NCBI RefSeq assembly: GCF_015354345.1
Contig: NZ_JADKYS010000004.1
Span: 1-64,000, forward strand
Origin: Methylophilus sp. 14
Lineage (GTDB): Bacteria > Pseudomonadota > Gammaproteobacteria > Burkholderiales > Methylophilaceae
DNA: 64,000 nt
Direction of reading: 5' to 3'
This document shows, one piece after another, positions 18,311 to 26,907 of this stretch. Position 1 is the stretch's first letter; every line of letters begins with the position of its first letter. Made by a program: the position numbers and the translations under genes. The notes beneath the pieces were generated by a model, which was given only the letters and a program-made list of their open reading frames with translations, did no database searches and was not told the origin of the DNA.

Positions 18311-20292
18311 TTGAGCCGACGATGCAACACCTTGCGCGCGCTGCTGGTTGAAGACGGCTTGTCATCGCCTGAGATGGCTGCCTGCAAACTGGCTTCAAAC
18401 TCTTGCAAAGGCAAAGGGCGGCTAAACAGGTAGCCCTGAAAAGAATGGCAACCCATGTTCTGCAACATGGCCATTTGCTGCTGCATCTCTACCCCTTCAG
18501 CAATCACGCTGTGGCTCAAGTTTTTGCCCATATTGATGATGGTTTGCACAATAAACGAGTCATAGTTGTTGTGCACAATATCTTTAATAAAGCTGCGGTC
18601 TATTTTTAACTCGTCGAGTGGCAATCGCTTTAATACCGATAACGAAGACTGGCCGATGCCAAAGTCATCCAGCGAAAAAGTGATGCCCAGCGCTTTCAGG
18701 GCATTAATCTTTTCAATCACCTCATCAATATTTTTCACGATCAGGCTTTCGGTCAGCTCTAAACGTAGGTATTTGGCGTCGCAACCACTGGCCAACACCG
18801 TCTCTTTCACCATCTGCACAAAGTCTGGCTGGCTAAACTGTATGGCACTGACATTGACTGACAATTTCAGCTTGGCCGTCGCAGCAGACTGCGACCAATG
18901 TTTAAGTTGTGCGCATGCCTGCGCCAGCACCCATTGCCCAATCGACACAATTTCACCGGTTTCTTCGGCAATCGGAATAAACTGGTCCGGCGGGATCATG
19001 CCCAGCGTCGGATGTTGCCAGCGTAATAATACTTCCGCGCCTGTAGGCTGCTGCAACTCATTGACTTGCACCTGGTAATACAACAGGAACTGCTTGCCCT
19101 GCAAGGCAAATGCCAGCTCATTTTCCAATGTGGCACGCATTTCCACTGCCGGGTGCACGGCCTCGTCATACATTTGGATACTGTTGAGATTATCCGATTT
19201 TTTAGCCTGATACATGGCAATATCAGCGCGCCGTAACACCTCATCCTCTTTCAACAAGTCGCCCAAAAACAGGCAAATACCAATGCTGGGGGCGGTACGA
19301 TATTTACTGTTTTGCAGCTCGAAAGGCTGCGAAAACACTGCCATCATTTTTTCGGCAGTGGTCTGCGCGGCGGTAATCGCTTCTGCCTTGTCGGTAGATA
19401 ACTCGTCGAGCACGGCAATAAATTCATCGCCGCCCATGCGGGCAATGGTGTCTTTTTTACGCAGGCATTGTTGCAGCCTAAAAGCGACCTGTTGCAACAA
19501 CTCATCCCCCGCCTGGTGCCCTTTGCTGTCGTTCAGGCCTTTGAAATTATTCAAGTCCAGGCACAACACGGCGCCATAGCTCTGGTGGCGCACACAGCGG
19601 GCAAATGCCTGATTCAAGCGGTCTGTCAGTAAACGCCGGTTTGGCAGGCCGGTTAAAAAGTCATAATAAGCCAGCTGGTGTACTTTTTTATTATCCAGGT
19701 TAGAGGCAATCCGCAACGAAATATTTTCACGCAAGCTGGTGGCCAGGCTGCGACCAGCCACAGTCACATAGAACACATACACCATAAACAACACGGCCAG
19801 TGCCAGTGAGACTGAGCTGCCATGAATCAAAAAGCGTGGAATCATGAATAACACGATGCCGCCACTAAACAGGTTGGTACTTAAGGTATCGACGGAGTAA
19901 ATAATGATGCCAGCCCCAGATACCCCTACCAGCGCGAAAATCAGAAACGCCTGATGCGCGGTGTCGGCTTCTGGGAAAAGGAGGATGCCGCCCAAGCCCC
20001 AGGCCAGGCCGCAAAAACAGGTGCTGGCGCGAAACCACTGTAGCCATTGGCGGCTATGCAGTTCACGTTGCTGGTCTTTTTCATATTGATACGTCAGGTA
20101 AGTACGTATGCCATAAGCCACCAGGAAAATGCTGGACCACACGGCGAGGATGGCATGGTCGATGAGGTGCCATTGCACGAGCAAAAGCGCAATCATGACC
20201 ACGATAGCAGCCATCAATGATCTTCGATTGTTTGCATACAGCATGCCGACAATTTCTGCGTGCAATGCCGATGATTCCGCCGTCGTGTTCAA
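18307..20292 (-). CDS. Membrane GGDEF-EAL cyclic-di-GMP protein
   Basis: This 661-residue protein has an N-terminal membrane domain (about residues 28-185, five to six hydrophobic segments), a GGDEF domain with intact GGDEF at about 287-291, and an EAL domain in which the motif reads EVL. The conserved LELTESL, SLDDFGIG and LKIDRSFI segments are present, so the phosphodiesterase domain may be active. It would turn a membrane signal into a change in cyclic-di-GMP. It is a single gene with its own upstream region, convergent with recG. Confidence 0.9.
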   Translation of the reverse strand: MNTTAESSALHAEIVGMLYANNRRSLMAAIVVMIALLLVQWHLIDHAILAVWSSIFLVAYGIRTYLTYQYEKDQQRELHSRQWLQWFRASTCFCGLAWGLGGILLFPEADTAHQAFLIFALVGVSGAGIIIYSVDTLSTNLFSGGIVLFMIPRFLIHGSSVSLALAVLFMVYVFYVTVAGRSLATSLRENISLRIASNLDNKKVHQLAYYDFLTGLPNRRLLTDRLNQAFARCVRHQSYGAVLCLDLNNFKGLNDSKGHQAGDELLQQVAFRLQQCLRKKDTIARMGGDEFIAVLDELSTDKAEAITAAQTTAEKMMAVFSQPFELQNSKYRTAPSIGICLFLGDLLKEDEVLRRADIAMYQAKKSDNLNSIQMYDEAVHPAVEMRATLENELAFALQGKQFLLYYQVQVNELQQPTGAEVLLRWQHPTLGMIPPDQFIPIAEETGEIVSIGQWVLAQACAQLKHWSQSAATAKLKLSVNVSAIQFSQPDFVQMVKETVLASGCDAKYLRLELTESLIVKNIDEVIEKINALKALGITFSLDDFGIGQSSLSVLKRLPLDELKIDRSFIKDIVHNNYDSFIVQTIINMGKNLSHSVIAEGVEMQQQMAMLQNMGCHSFQGYLFSRPLPLQEFEASLQAAISGDDKPSSTSSARKVLHRRLN

Positions 20293-20452
20293 CGCACGTA
20301 TCCCCTATGTATATGATTGTTATTCTCTTAACAACGGTTATGTCAGGCTGATACTTTAAGTTTACACACTTATCATGCGCTCAAAATTGAAAAAAAACAC
20401 TATCCAACGGCTTGTTTCTCATCGAAGAATGGCAAAAATAACCTTAGAAATG

Positions 20453-21028
20453 TCAGCGGTGCAACCAATGCCGCATGAGCTTGCTATAACGTGGCATGAC
20501 CACATACACCATCAGTGCCACTACCACGCCCGTCACAAAGAAGGTATGTAACACGCGTGATTGCGGGAGGCCACTGGCATTCAGCAGCGGTACCACCAGC
20601 AATGGCACCACACTCACCAACGGGAAAATCGCCGACCAGGTCAGCAAAAACTGCTTCCAGCGCACTGGCGGCTTGGCCGCGGGCAGATTGCTTTGGGCAA
20701 ACAGGAAATCCAGCCCGCTACTGATCTGGTATTCATCCTGCCCGGCCAGCAGATGGGCTGCTTTTGCGATTAAGGCTTTGCGCGCGGGTGAATCCAGCCA
20801 TTGTGTCAGATGCTGTTCTGTCTGATAGCGAATCATCACGGAGTAAGTGTCGGTGTAACCGGCAACAGGCCGGATGATGTGCCAATCAAGCAGGCCTTCG
20901 GATGCCCGGCATAAGGGGCCGATTTCCTCTAACCAGCGCTCATACTCCGCCTGCAAGGCCGGGCTGACGTGATGCGTAATCACCACGCTGGCGCCTTGTG
21001 GTGTTGGGGATAATGCCTGTTGAGTCAT
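20453..21028 (-). CDS. Antibiotic-biosynthesis-monooxygenase-fold membrane protein
   Basis: This 191-residue protein has an ABM-like ferredoxin-fold N-terminal domain (about residues 1-100, with VVITHHVSPALQAEYERWL). Two or three hydrophobic segments follow (FLLTWSAIFPLVSVVPLLVV and TFFVTGVVVALMVYVV). This ABM-plus-membrane arrangement is a known family of unknown function. The ATG at 21028 is preceded by GGAG about 9 bases away, which I prefer to the upstream in-frame start at 21082. It lies 43 bases after the LysR gene on the same strand. Confidence 0.75.
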   Translation of the reverse strand: MTQQALSPTPQGASVVITHHVSPALQAEYERWLEEIGPLCRASEGLLDWHIIRPVAGYTDTYSVMIRYQTEQHLTQWLDSPARKALIAKAAHLLAGQDEYQISSGLDFLFAQSNLPAAKPPVRWKQFLLTWSAIFPLVSVVPLLVVPLLNASGLPQSRVLHTFFVTGVVVALMVYVVMPRYSKLMRHWLHR

Positions 21029-21071
21029 GCCTGGGCTCCTGTCGGAAAGAAAATCATCATTGCACCTGCCA

Positions 21072-21986
21072 TTATGACGCACTGAATAAGGGTTTTAACT
21101 CAGCCACCGCCAGGTCAATAAAACCGCGCAGCTTGGGCGGCATAAAGCGCTGCTTGGGGTACACCAGATGTAGCGCATCCGCTTGCCCGCGCCATGCGGG
21201 CAACACCCGTTGCAAACCGCCAGCCTCTACCGTGGGTTGGCAGATAAAAGTCGGCAACAATGCCACACCTTGCCCGTTCTCAGCCATCGCCCGCACCACG
21301 CCAATACTGTTCACCAGCATGCGCCCATTGAGCGGCACTCGAATAGCGGTCGCTCCTTGCTGTAACTCCCAATGGTGACGGCCCATGGGCGTAAATTGCA
21401 CCATTTGATGCTGGCCAAGATCAACCGGCGCCTCAATCTGCCCGGCAGACTGCAAATAGTGCGGGCTGGCAAACAAGGCCCATTGTATGGTGCCCAATGA
21501 TTTGGCAATCAGGCTAGAGTCGCGCAACTCACCAGTCCTGATCGCCACATCCACACCTTCCGCGACCAGGTCCACATAGCGCTCGGTGAGCATCAACTCC
21601 AGTGACAATGCCGGATAAGTCAGCTTTGTCTGCGCCATCACGCCTCCCAGCAAGGCATCACCCAGGTCAGCAGGCGCCGTGACCTTGAGCACGCCTTGCG
21701 GTTGCTGGCGCGCTTCATCCAGCGCGGCCTCCGCCTCAAGTAAGTAGCCCAGGCCAGTAGAAGCATGCTCAAAATACATGGCGCCTGCCTCCGTCAGGTT
21801 TAAGCGCCGCGTGGTGCGTTGCAACAAGGTGACGCCCAGCCGCTGCTCCAATCTGGCCACACGTGTACTGATGGTAGACGTGGGTAAACCAAGCTGGCGC
21901 GCGGCAGCACTGAAACTGCCCGCCTGCACCACCTTCACAAACACTGCGGCTTCGTTAAAGTCCATGCTGAATGAATGATTATTCAT
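21072..21986 (-). CDS. LysR-family transcriptional regulator
   Basis: This 304-residue regulator has an N-terminal winged HTH (FVKVVQAGSFSAAARQLGLPTSTISTRVARLEQRLG) and a periplasmic-binding-like effector domain. It is divergent from the pirin gene and probably controls it. An in-frame ATG at 21965 could be the real start. The inverted repeat AATGAAT-GATT-ATTCATT (21970-21987) overlaps the first ATG and would then lie in the promoter. No clear ribosome binding site decides between the two. Confidence 0.9.
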   Translation of the reverse strand: MNNHSFSMDFNEAAVFVKVVQAGSFSAAARQLGLPTSTISTRVARLEQRLGVTLLQRTTRRLNLTEAGAMYFEHASTGLGYLLEAEAALDEARQQPQGVLKVTAPADLGDALLGGVMAQTKLTYPALSLELMLTERYVDLVAEGVDVAIRTGELRDSSLIAKSLGTIQWALFASPHYLQSAGQIEAPVDLGQHQMVQFTPMGRHHWELQQGATAIRVPLNGRMLVNSIGVVRAMAENGQGVALLPTFICQPTVEAGGLQRVLPAWRGQADALHLVYPKQRFMPPKLRGFIDLAVAELKPLFSAS

Positions 21987-21987
21987 T
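21970..21987. promoter_or_regulatory. Inverted repeat at LysR start
   Basis: A perfect 7-bp inverted repeat, AATGAAT and ATTCATT around GATT, lies at the start of the LysR gene and about 100 bp from the divergent pirin gene. LysR proteins often bind such dyads near their own promoter. Chance occurrence in AT-rich sequence is possible. Confidence 0.35.
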
Positions 21988-22090
21988 TAATTGAAAAGTG
22001 ATTTCACATTTAACCATCTAGTGCCTTAAAAGTCATCTGTTTATAGTGTGAACCATGCAAACACGCAAACATTTCTGAAAGGGAATCATC

Positions 22091-22951
22091 ATGAAAAAAC
22101 TGGCTTTTATCAAACGCAGCAACGGCAACCACTGGGTGGGTGATGGTTTTCCGGTACAAAGTATTTTTTCTTACCGTGACATTGCCAATGACATTTCACC
22201 TTTCCTGTTGATGGATTACGCCGGGCCTGCCAGCTTTGAGCCCACCACACACAGACGCGGCGTCGGCCAACACCCGCACCGTGGCTTTGAAACCGTGACC
22301 ATTGTTTATGATGGCCAGGTCTCACACCATGACTCCACCAATGCCGGTGGCACCATCGGCCCGGGTGAAGTGCAGTGGATGACTGCAGGCAAAGGCATTA
22401 TTCATGAGGAATATCACGGCGACGACTATGCACGCAGCGGTGGCCCATTTGAAATGATCCAGTTGTGGGTCAATCTGCCCGCCAAGGACAAAATGACCGC
22501 ACCTGGCTATCAGGGGATTACCCGTGCGCAGATTCCTGAGGTCGCGTTGCCAGAAGAGGCAGGTAAAGTGCGCGTGATTGCCGGTGAATATGCAGGCCAA
22601 AAAGGCCCGGCCAATACATTTAGCCCGATGAATGTGTGGGATGTGCGCCTGAATGCCGGTACACGCACCACCTTCACGCTGCCAGAAGGCCACACCACCG
22701 CCATTTTTGTGCTGCATGGCGCGGTGAAAACCGGTGAAGTGCATACCATCCGCCCGGCTGAACTGGCGGTGATGCAGCGCGAAGGCAATGAACTGGTATT
22801 GCAGGCACAGCAAGACTCCGTGTTGCTGTTACTCAACGGTGAGCCGCTGAATGAGCCTGTGGTGGGTCATGGCCCGTTTGTCATGAATAGCTGGGAAGAA
22901 ATTGACCAGGCCATTAATGACTTTAACCAGGGCCGTTTTGTCACCGCATAA
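22091..22951 (+). CDS. Pirin family protein
   Basis: This 286-residue bicupin protein carries the metal-site pattern in GQHPHRGFETVTIVYDGQVSHHDS, with a later HEE in GIIHEEYH. Bacterial pirins such as YhhW are iron-binding and some have quercetinase activity. GAAAGGGA lies about 10 bases upstream of the ATG. It is divergent from a LysR regulator and followed by an isochorismatase-like hydrolase, a common grouping. Whether it is an enzyme or a redox-sensing protein cannot be told from sequence. Confidence 0.92.
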   Translation: MKKLAFIKRSNGNHWVGDGFPVQSIFSYRDIANDISPFLLMDYAGPASFEPTTHRRGVGQHPHRGFETVTIVYDGQVSHHDSTNAGGTIGPGEVQWMTAGKGIIHEEYHGDDYARSGGPFEMIQLWVNLPAKDKMTAPGYQGITRAQIPEVALPEEAGKVRVIAGEYAGQKGPANTFSPMNVWDVRLNAGTRTTFTLPEGHTTAIFVLHGAVKTGEVHTIRPAELAVMQREGNELVLQAQQDSVLLLLNGEPLNEPVVGHGPFVMNSWEEIDQAINDFNQGRFVTA

Positions 22952-22989
22952 CGGCTTGTAAAGTAGTCCAACATTTTAAAAAAAGGAAA

Positions 22990-23028
22990 CACGGCCGTCA
23001 GTATCCACACTTTACGCGGACGGCCGTG
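22990..23028 (+). promoter_or_regulatory. Long-loop GC-rich hairpin between pirin and hydrolase
   Basis: A perfect 10-bp inverted repeat, CACGGCCGTC at 22990-22999 and GACGGCCGTG at 23019-23028, has a 19-base loop and no following T run. It lies in the 115-base gap between the pirin and isochorismatase-like genes. It could be an RNA structure modulating the second gene or a protein-binding dyad. Confidence 0.4.
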
Positions 23029-23066
23029 ATCTCCACCCGACTAAATCCATTGAGAGGATATTCACT

Positions 23067-23693
23067 ATGAACAACAAACCTTATGTACGCCTGGACCGTG
23101 ACAACGCTGTCGTTTTGCTGGTAGACCACCAGGCTGGCCTGTTATCGCTGGTACGCGACATTGAGCCAGACCGTTTTAAGAACAATGTTTTGGCCTTGGC
23201 CGATGCCGCCAAATTTTTCAACTTGCCGACTATTTTGACCACCAGCTTTGAAACCGGCCCCAATGGCCCACTGATGCCAGAATTAAAAGCACTTTTTCCG
23301 GATGCGCCTTATATTGCGCGCCCAGGCCAGATCAACGCCTGGGACAACGAAGACTTCGTCAAAGCCATTAAAGCCACAGGTAAAAAACAACTGATTATCG
23401 CTGGCGTCGTCACCGAGGTATGCGTCGCCTTCCCTGCCTTGTCTGCCATTGAAGAGGGCTTTGAAGTATTTGTGGTGGGCGATGCCTCAGGCACTTTTAA
23501 CGAACTGACGCGAGATGCCGCCTGGCGCCGCATGGAAGCGGCCGGTGCACAAATGATGACCTGGTTTGGCGTGGCCTGCGAGTTGCATCGCGACTGGCGC
23601 AACGATATCGAAGGCCTGGGTACCTTGTGCGCCAACCATATTCCTGACTACCGCAATTTGATGACTGCATTCAATGCGCAACAGGCCAGGTAA
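23067..23693 (+). CDS. Isochorismatase-like cysteine hydrolase (YcaC type)
   Basis: This 208-residue protein matches the YcaC branch of the isochorismatase superfamily. It shows LLVDHQAGL (catalytic Asp), a conserved Lys region and the nucleophile Cys in GVVTEVCVAFPALSA. YcaC's natural substrate is unknown. GAGAGGA precedes the ATG. It follows the pirin gene on the same strand, so the LysR regulator upstream may control both. Confidence 0.9.
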   Translation: MNNKPYVRLDRDNAVVLLVDHQAGLLSLVRDIEPDRFKNNVLALADAAKFFNLPTILTTSFETGPNGPLMPELKALFPDAPYIARPGQINAWDNEDFVKAIKATGKKQLIIAGVVTEVCVAFPALSAIEEGFEVFVVGDASGTFNELTRDAAWRRMEAAGAQMMTWFGVACELHRDWRNDIEGLGTLCANHIPDYRNLMTAFNAQQAR

Positions 23694-23909
23694 AAAATTG
23701 ACAAATTGCAGAACCATATGGAACTTTTTTTGGATACTTTTTGTCAAAAAGTTGCACGGCTTTTCTTTGTGCCGCAGCATCTAGCATTTCCTACACCATC
23801 ATAGGAAACCTGCTGATTAAGTATTCAGGTCAATTAGCGTAATCTGCAATTGTCGCGTTTGTTATGAAGTGTCGAATGCATTTCGAGTTTCATTCACACA
23901 CGACAACCA

Positions 23910-23930
23910 CGGCAGCCTTAGCGGCTGCCG
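23910..23930 (+). promoter_or_regulatory. Hairpin upstream of the 53-residue gene
   Basis: CGGCAGCC and GGCTGCCG form an 8-bp stem with a TTAGC loop, followed by TTT. It ends 30 bases before the ATG of the small gene. It could be a weak terminator for upstream transcription or a leader structure. The rest of the 267-base gap from 23694 shows no other clear signal. Confidence 0.4.
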
Positions 23931-23960
23931 TTTGTACTCAACGAATGAAGGAGTATGCAT

Positions 23961-24122
23961 ATGCCTAGAGGATCCAACCCGAAGCGCGAGCAAGAATACG
24001 CAACTCCCAAACACGCCTTCACAAAAGACCACTGTTACCCTGGCAGCGAAGAAGAAGTCGCTGCCCGTATCGTCAACAAGCAGCGCAAACAAGCCGGTGA
24101 AACCAAGGACAACTCATCCTGA
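23961..24122 (+). CDS. Small basic protein, MPRGSNPKRE family
   Basis: This 53-residue, strongly charged protein begins MPRGSNPKREQEY and has a C-terminal EEEVAARIVNKQRKQAGET. It matches a family of small proteins I recall as annotated plasmid-stabilisation or hypothetical; function not established. AAGGAG at 23948-23953, 7 bases before the ATG, is close to ideal and supports translation. It lies between the isochorismatase-like gene and the catalase-like gene, all on the plus strand. Confidence 0.75.
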   Translation: MPRGSNPKREQEYATPKHAFTKDHCYPGSEEEVAARIVNKQRKQAGETKDNSS

Positions 24123-24210
24123 ATCGCGCGGTTTTTACGTATCAACTCAGTGCCATGTTCAACCAATGTTCAAGAAGATCCATGCAGGTTTGATGGGGTC
24201 ACACTTATAA

Positions 24211-24243
24211 AACCCCCGCCAGACCTATTTAAAAATGGGGGTT
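24211..24243 (+). promoter_or_regulatory. Leader hairpin sequestering the catalase-like SD
   Basis: AACCCCC at 24211-24217 can pair with GGGGGTT at 24237-24243, with a 19-base AU-rich loop. The GGGGG is the likely Shine-Dalgarno of the catalase-like gene (ATG at 24247), so the fold would hide it. This suggests translational control; it is inference from pairing alone. Confidence 0.4.
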
Positions 24244-24246
24244 GTT

Positions 24247-25356
24247 ATGCAACAAACTGCTGATATTGGAATTTCACCACTCAACTACCAACCAGCCTAT
24301 GAGGTGTTGGCTGAAAGCGAAACCAACAGCCGCGAAAACCTGCAATATACGCTGCGCAAAATCTCCGAAATCACGGCCAGGCATGCCGCCTACAGTGCGC
24401 GTAGCGTGCATGTGAAAAGTCATGGCCTGATCTCTGCTGAAATGGAGATTTACGATAACCTCCCCCCGTCATTGGCCCAGGGCATGTTTGCCAAAGCGCA
24501 AACCTTGCCGTTGGTCATGCGCTTTTCAACGGTACCGGGTGATATTTTGCACGACAAAACCTGCACGCCTCGCAGCCTGGCGATCAAGGTACTGGGCGTC
24601 GATGGCGACCGGCTGCCGGGCAGCGAAAAAGCCATCACACAGGATTTTTTATTTGTGAACGGCGCCAGCTTCCTGTCATCCAGCGTACAGGTGTTTCTCT
24701 CCAACCTTAAACACATCGCCTCCACGCCGGAAACCAGCACTGAATTCAGGCATTTTTTGTCGCAAATTTTCCGCTCGACGGCCAAGCTGGTCGAATCGCT
24801 CAAAAGTGGCCAGCAAACCCTGATCAGAAACCTGCACCAGCCACAAGAAACCAATATCTTAGGTGAAACCTATTTTAGCCAGGACCCGATCTTATACGGC
24901 AACTACATGGCCAAAATCGCCTTTGTACCGATCTCCCCAGACCTGATCACCCTCACCAACAAACCGATTGATACCCTCGCCTCCGATGGACTCAGGAAGT
25001 CTATCGTCGATTACTTTATTGCCCACACCGCCGTCTGGGAGTTACGCGTGCAACTGTGCACGGATATCAAGCAAATGCCTATTGAGGACTCGACGGTGAT
25101 CTGGTCGGCAGATGTGTCACCTTATATCCCGATTGCCCGCATTACGGCCAAACCACAAATCGCCTGGAGTCCCTATCGTTCGCATGTTGTTGATGAAGGC
25201 ATGATGTTCTCGCCCTGGCATGGCATTCAATCACACCGGCCGCTAGGCTCGGTCATGCGACTGCGAAAAATGAGCTATGAAATGTCCAGAAACCTGAATG
25301 CGGCCCCCGTAGGCGCGCCGGTACATGAGCCGACCAGCCTGGATGATTTGTGCTAA
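24247..25356 (+). CDS. Catalase-like haem protein (y4iL-like)
   Basis: This 369-residue protein is a short catalase-superfamily member lacking the extra domains of classical catalases. The distal-side His is in RSVHVKSHGLI, a conserved Asn in FLFVNGASF, and the C-terminal RLRKMSYEMS fits the RxxxY proximal-haem motif with Tyr as ligand. Family members of this kind are haem proteins with uncertain peroxide or organic-peroxide activity. I took ATG 24247, which has GGGGG 5 bases upstream, over the in-frame ATG at 24235. It converges on mxaL. Confidence 0.85.
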   Translation: MQQTADIGISPLNYQPAYEVLAESETNSRENLQYTLRKISEITARHAAYSARSVHVKSHGLISAEMEIYDNLPPSLAQGMFAKAQTLPLVMRFSTVPGDILHDKTCTPRSLAIKVLGVDGDRLPGSEKAITQDFLFVNGASFLSSSVQVFLSNLKHIASTPETSTEFRHFLSQIFRSTAKLVESLKSGQQTLIRNLHQPQETNILGETYFSQDPILYGNYMAKIAFVPISPDLITLTNKPIDTLASDGLRKSIVDYFIAHTAVWELRVQLCTDIKQMPIEDSTVIWSADVSPYIPIARITAKPQIAWSPYRSHVVDEGMMFSPWHGIQSHRPLGSVMRLRKMSYEMSRNLNAAPVGAPVHEPTSLDDLC

Positions 25357-25381
25357 ACACACATCACCAGGCTGACACACC

Positions 25382-26347
25382 CTAGGCGGTCTGGCGATCA
25401 CGCAGGCGGTATGCCCATACATCCGGCAGGTAAGTCGCGATGACCATCAATGCCGCCAGGGTTAAAAACAGCCACTTCACCGAATAGCTGGTGACAAACT
25501 TGGCAGCGGGCGTTTGCGACTGCACAAACTGATAAAAAGCCGGTTCGTCTATGCCTTCGATATATTGGCCTTTGATTTCAGTCGCCATTTCTTTTAGATG
25601 GTCCACATCCTGGCTGGATAAATAGCGGTCAAACTCGGCATAAGCCACCGGTGGATCAGGATCATCTTTGCTGGCATCACTGTAATTGACGCCACCGCCC
25701 GCACTTTCAGCCGCCGCATCGGTGCCCCAATAGCCGACAAAGCGATTATTCGCATTAAAGCGCTTGATCGGTGCAGGCTCCTTACCGCCGACGCCCACAA
25801 AAATCACGTTTTTGCCTATGCGCACATCGCTGATATCCAGTTTGTTAATGCCGTTGGCTTTGGGCGCTTCGTCACCATCGGTAAAAAACAGCATTTGTGC
25901 CGGAATATTCAGGTAATCAAACGTGGCTTCGGCAGCTTTCACGCCAAACGTCATACGGCTGTTACCACTCCAGGCCATGCGCCATTCCAGGTGGTTAATG
26001 CTGTCATTAATAATGTCAAAGTTAGCGCACACTTCTAATGGCATAAACAATAACGCGACATTCTCCGCCGCAAATACGCCCACACTCACATACGTGCCGC
26101 ATGGCGATGTTTTCACCACTTGCCGCATCAGATGCTGTGTGTAAGCCAGGCGCGTCGCCGGTTTATTGGCAACCTGCATATCCTCGGCATTCATGCTTTG
26201 CGAAATATCTGCCAGCAACAAATAGTTATGCACTTCTTGTTTGAGTTGTATCTCCGGCTTCACCAGGGCCAGCACCAGAAACAGCATGGCGCCCAGCAGC
26301 AAGCTGGTTTCATAATGTGCTTTCAGCAGTGAAAAAAGGCGTTTCAT
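25382..26347 (-). CDS. mxaL: Methanol dehydrogenase maturation protein MxaL (vWA)
   Basis: This 321-residue protein has hydrophobic segments near both ends and a von Willebrand A domain between them, with a MIDAS-like DISQSMN and a later FFTDGDEAP. MxaL is needed for active calcium-dependent methanol dehydrogenase in the periplasm, probably with MxaA, MxaC and MxaK in metal insertion. It is the last gene of mxaRSACKL and overlaps mxaK by 4 bases. No mxaD follows; the next gene is the convergent catalase-like one. Confidence 0.82.
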   Translation of the reverse strand: MKRLFSLLKAHYETSLLLGAMLFLVLALVKPEIQLKQEVHNYLLLADISQSMNAEDMQVANKPATRLAYTQHLMRQVVKTSPCGTYVSVGVFAAENVALLFMPLEVCANFDIINDSINHLEWRMAWSGNSRMTFGVKAAEATFDYLNIPAQMLFFTDGDEAPKANGINKLDISDVRIGKNVIFVGVGGKEPAPIKRFNANNRFVGYWGTDAAAESAGGGVNYSDASKDDPDPPVAYAEFDRYLSSQDVDHLKEMATEIKGQYIEGIDEPAFYQFVQSQTPAAKFVTSYSVKWLFLTLAALMVIATYLPDVWAYRLRDRQTA

Positions 26348-26907
26348 GGCAACCCCTGTGGCAGATTACTAATCTCCATGCCAGAAGGATCCTGCGGCAC
26401 GGTTTTAATATGTTTGGGAATCACGCCATGCAATAAACTCAAATTGAATTTGGCTGCCTGGTTGCCAGGGTCGAGCTTGAGTGACTGCTCATACGCCGCA
26501 CGTGCCTGTAAATAATCAAACTTGGCTTGCTCCTGAATCGAGCCATCCGCCTCGACCAGGCGCTGCAAACCAGAACGGAACAAGTGATTGCCGATATTAA
26601 AATGAATCTGCGACTTTAATGCCTGGCTGGGTTCAAACACAGAGGCATCCTGCTGTTTAGGCGCCTCTAGCAATTGGCCAAAATTCTGTATTGCATGTTT
26701 GTAGTTACCGGTTTTGCCTTGCTGATAAGCATCGGCAAACTTCTGGTGAAAAGGAAACGGGTCTCCTGCCAACACTTCACCCGCCTGTAAAAGGCCGTTG
26801 GCCGCAGAGATGGTATGCAGCTGATAGCCTTCATACGCGCTCCCTAGCACGCCGACAATGAAGAGGAATCCCAGCACCTGGTTTTTGCGCGTTAAATGAT
26901 TTTTCAT
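26344..26907 (-). CDS. mxaK: Methanol dehydrogenase accessory protein MxaK
   Basis: This 187-residue protein has one N-terminal membrane anchor (VLGFLFIVGVLGSAYEGY) followed by a helical region with TPR-like repeats (RAAYEQSLKLDPGNQAAKFNL). It overlaps both neighbours by 4 bases (ATGA), so it is co-translated with mxaC and mxaL. MxaK is assigned mainly by position and size; its biochemical role in Ca insertion or MDH assembly is not defined. Confidence 0.78.
   Translation of the reverse strand: MKNHLTRKNQVLGFLFIVGVLGSAYEGYQLHTISAANGLLQAGEVLAGDPFPFHQKFADAYQQGKTGNYKHAIQNFGQLLEAPKQQDASVFEPSQALKSQIHFNIGNHLFRSGLQRLVEADGSIQEQAKFDYLQARAAYEQSLKLDPGNQAAKFNLSLLHGVIPKHIKTVPQDPSGMEISNLPQGLP

Noticed and set aside
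18307-20292. Calling the EAL domain inactive because the motif reads EVL
   Set aside because: The Glu is kept, ExL forms can be active, and the DDFG and ESL segments are intact.
23698-23703. TTGACA after the isochorismatase-like gene as a promoter
   Set aside because: No acceptable -10 sequence lies 16-18 bp downstream.
24247-25356. Calling the catalase-like protein haem-less
   Set aside because: On rereading, RLRKMSYEMS near the C terminus fits the RxxxY proximal motif and a distal His is present.
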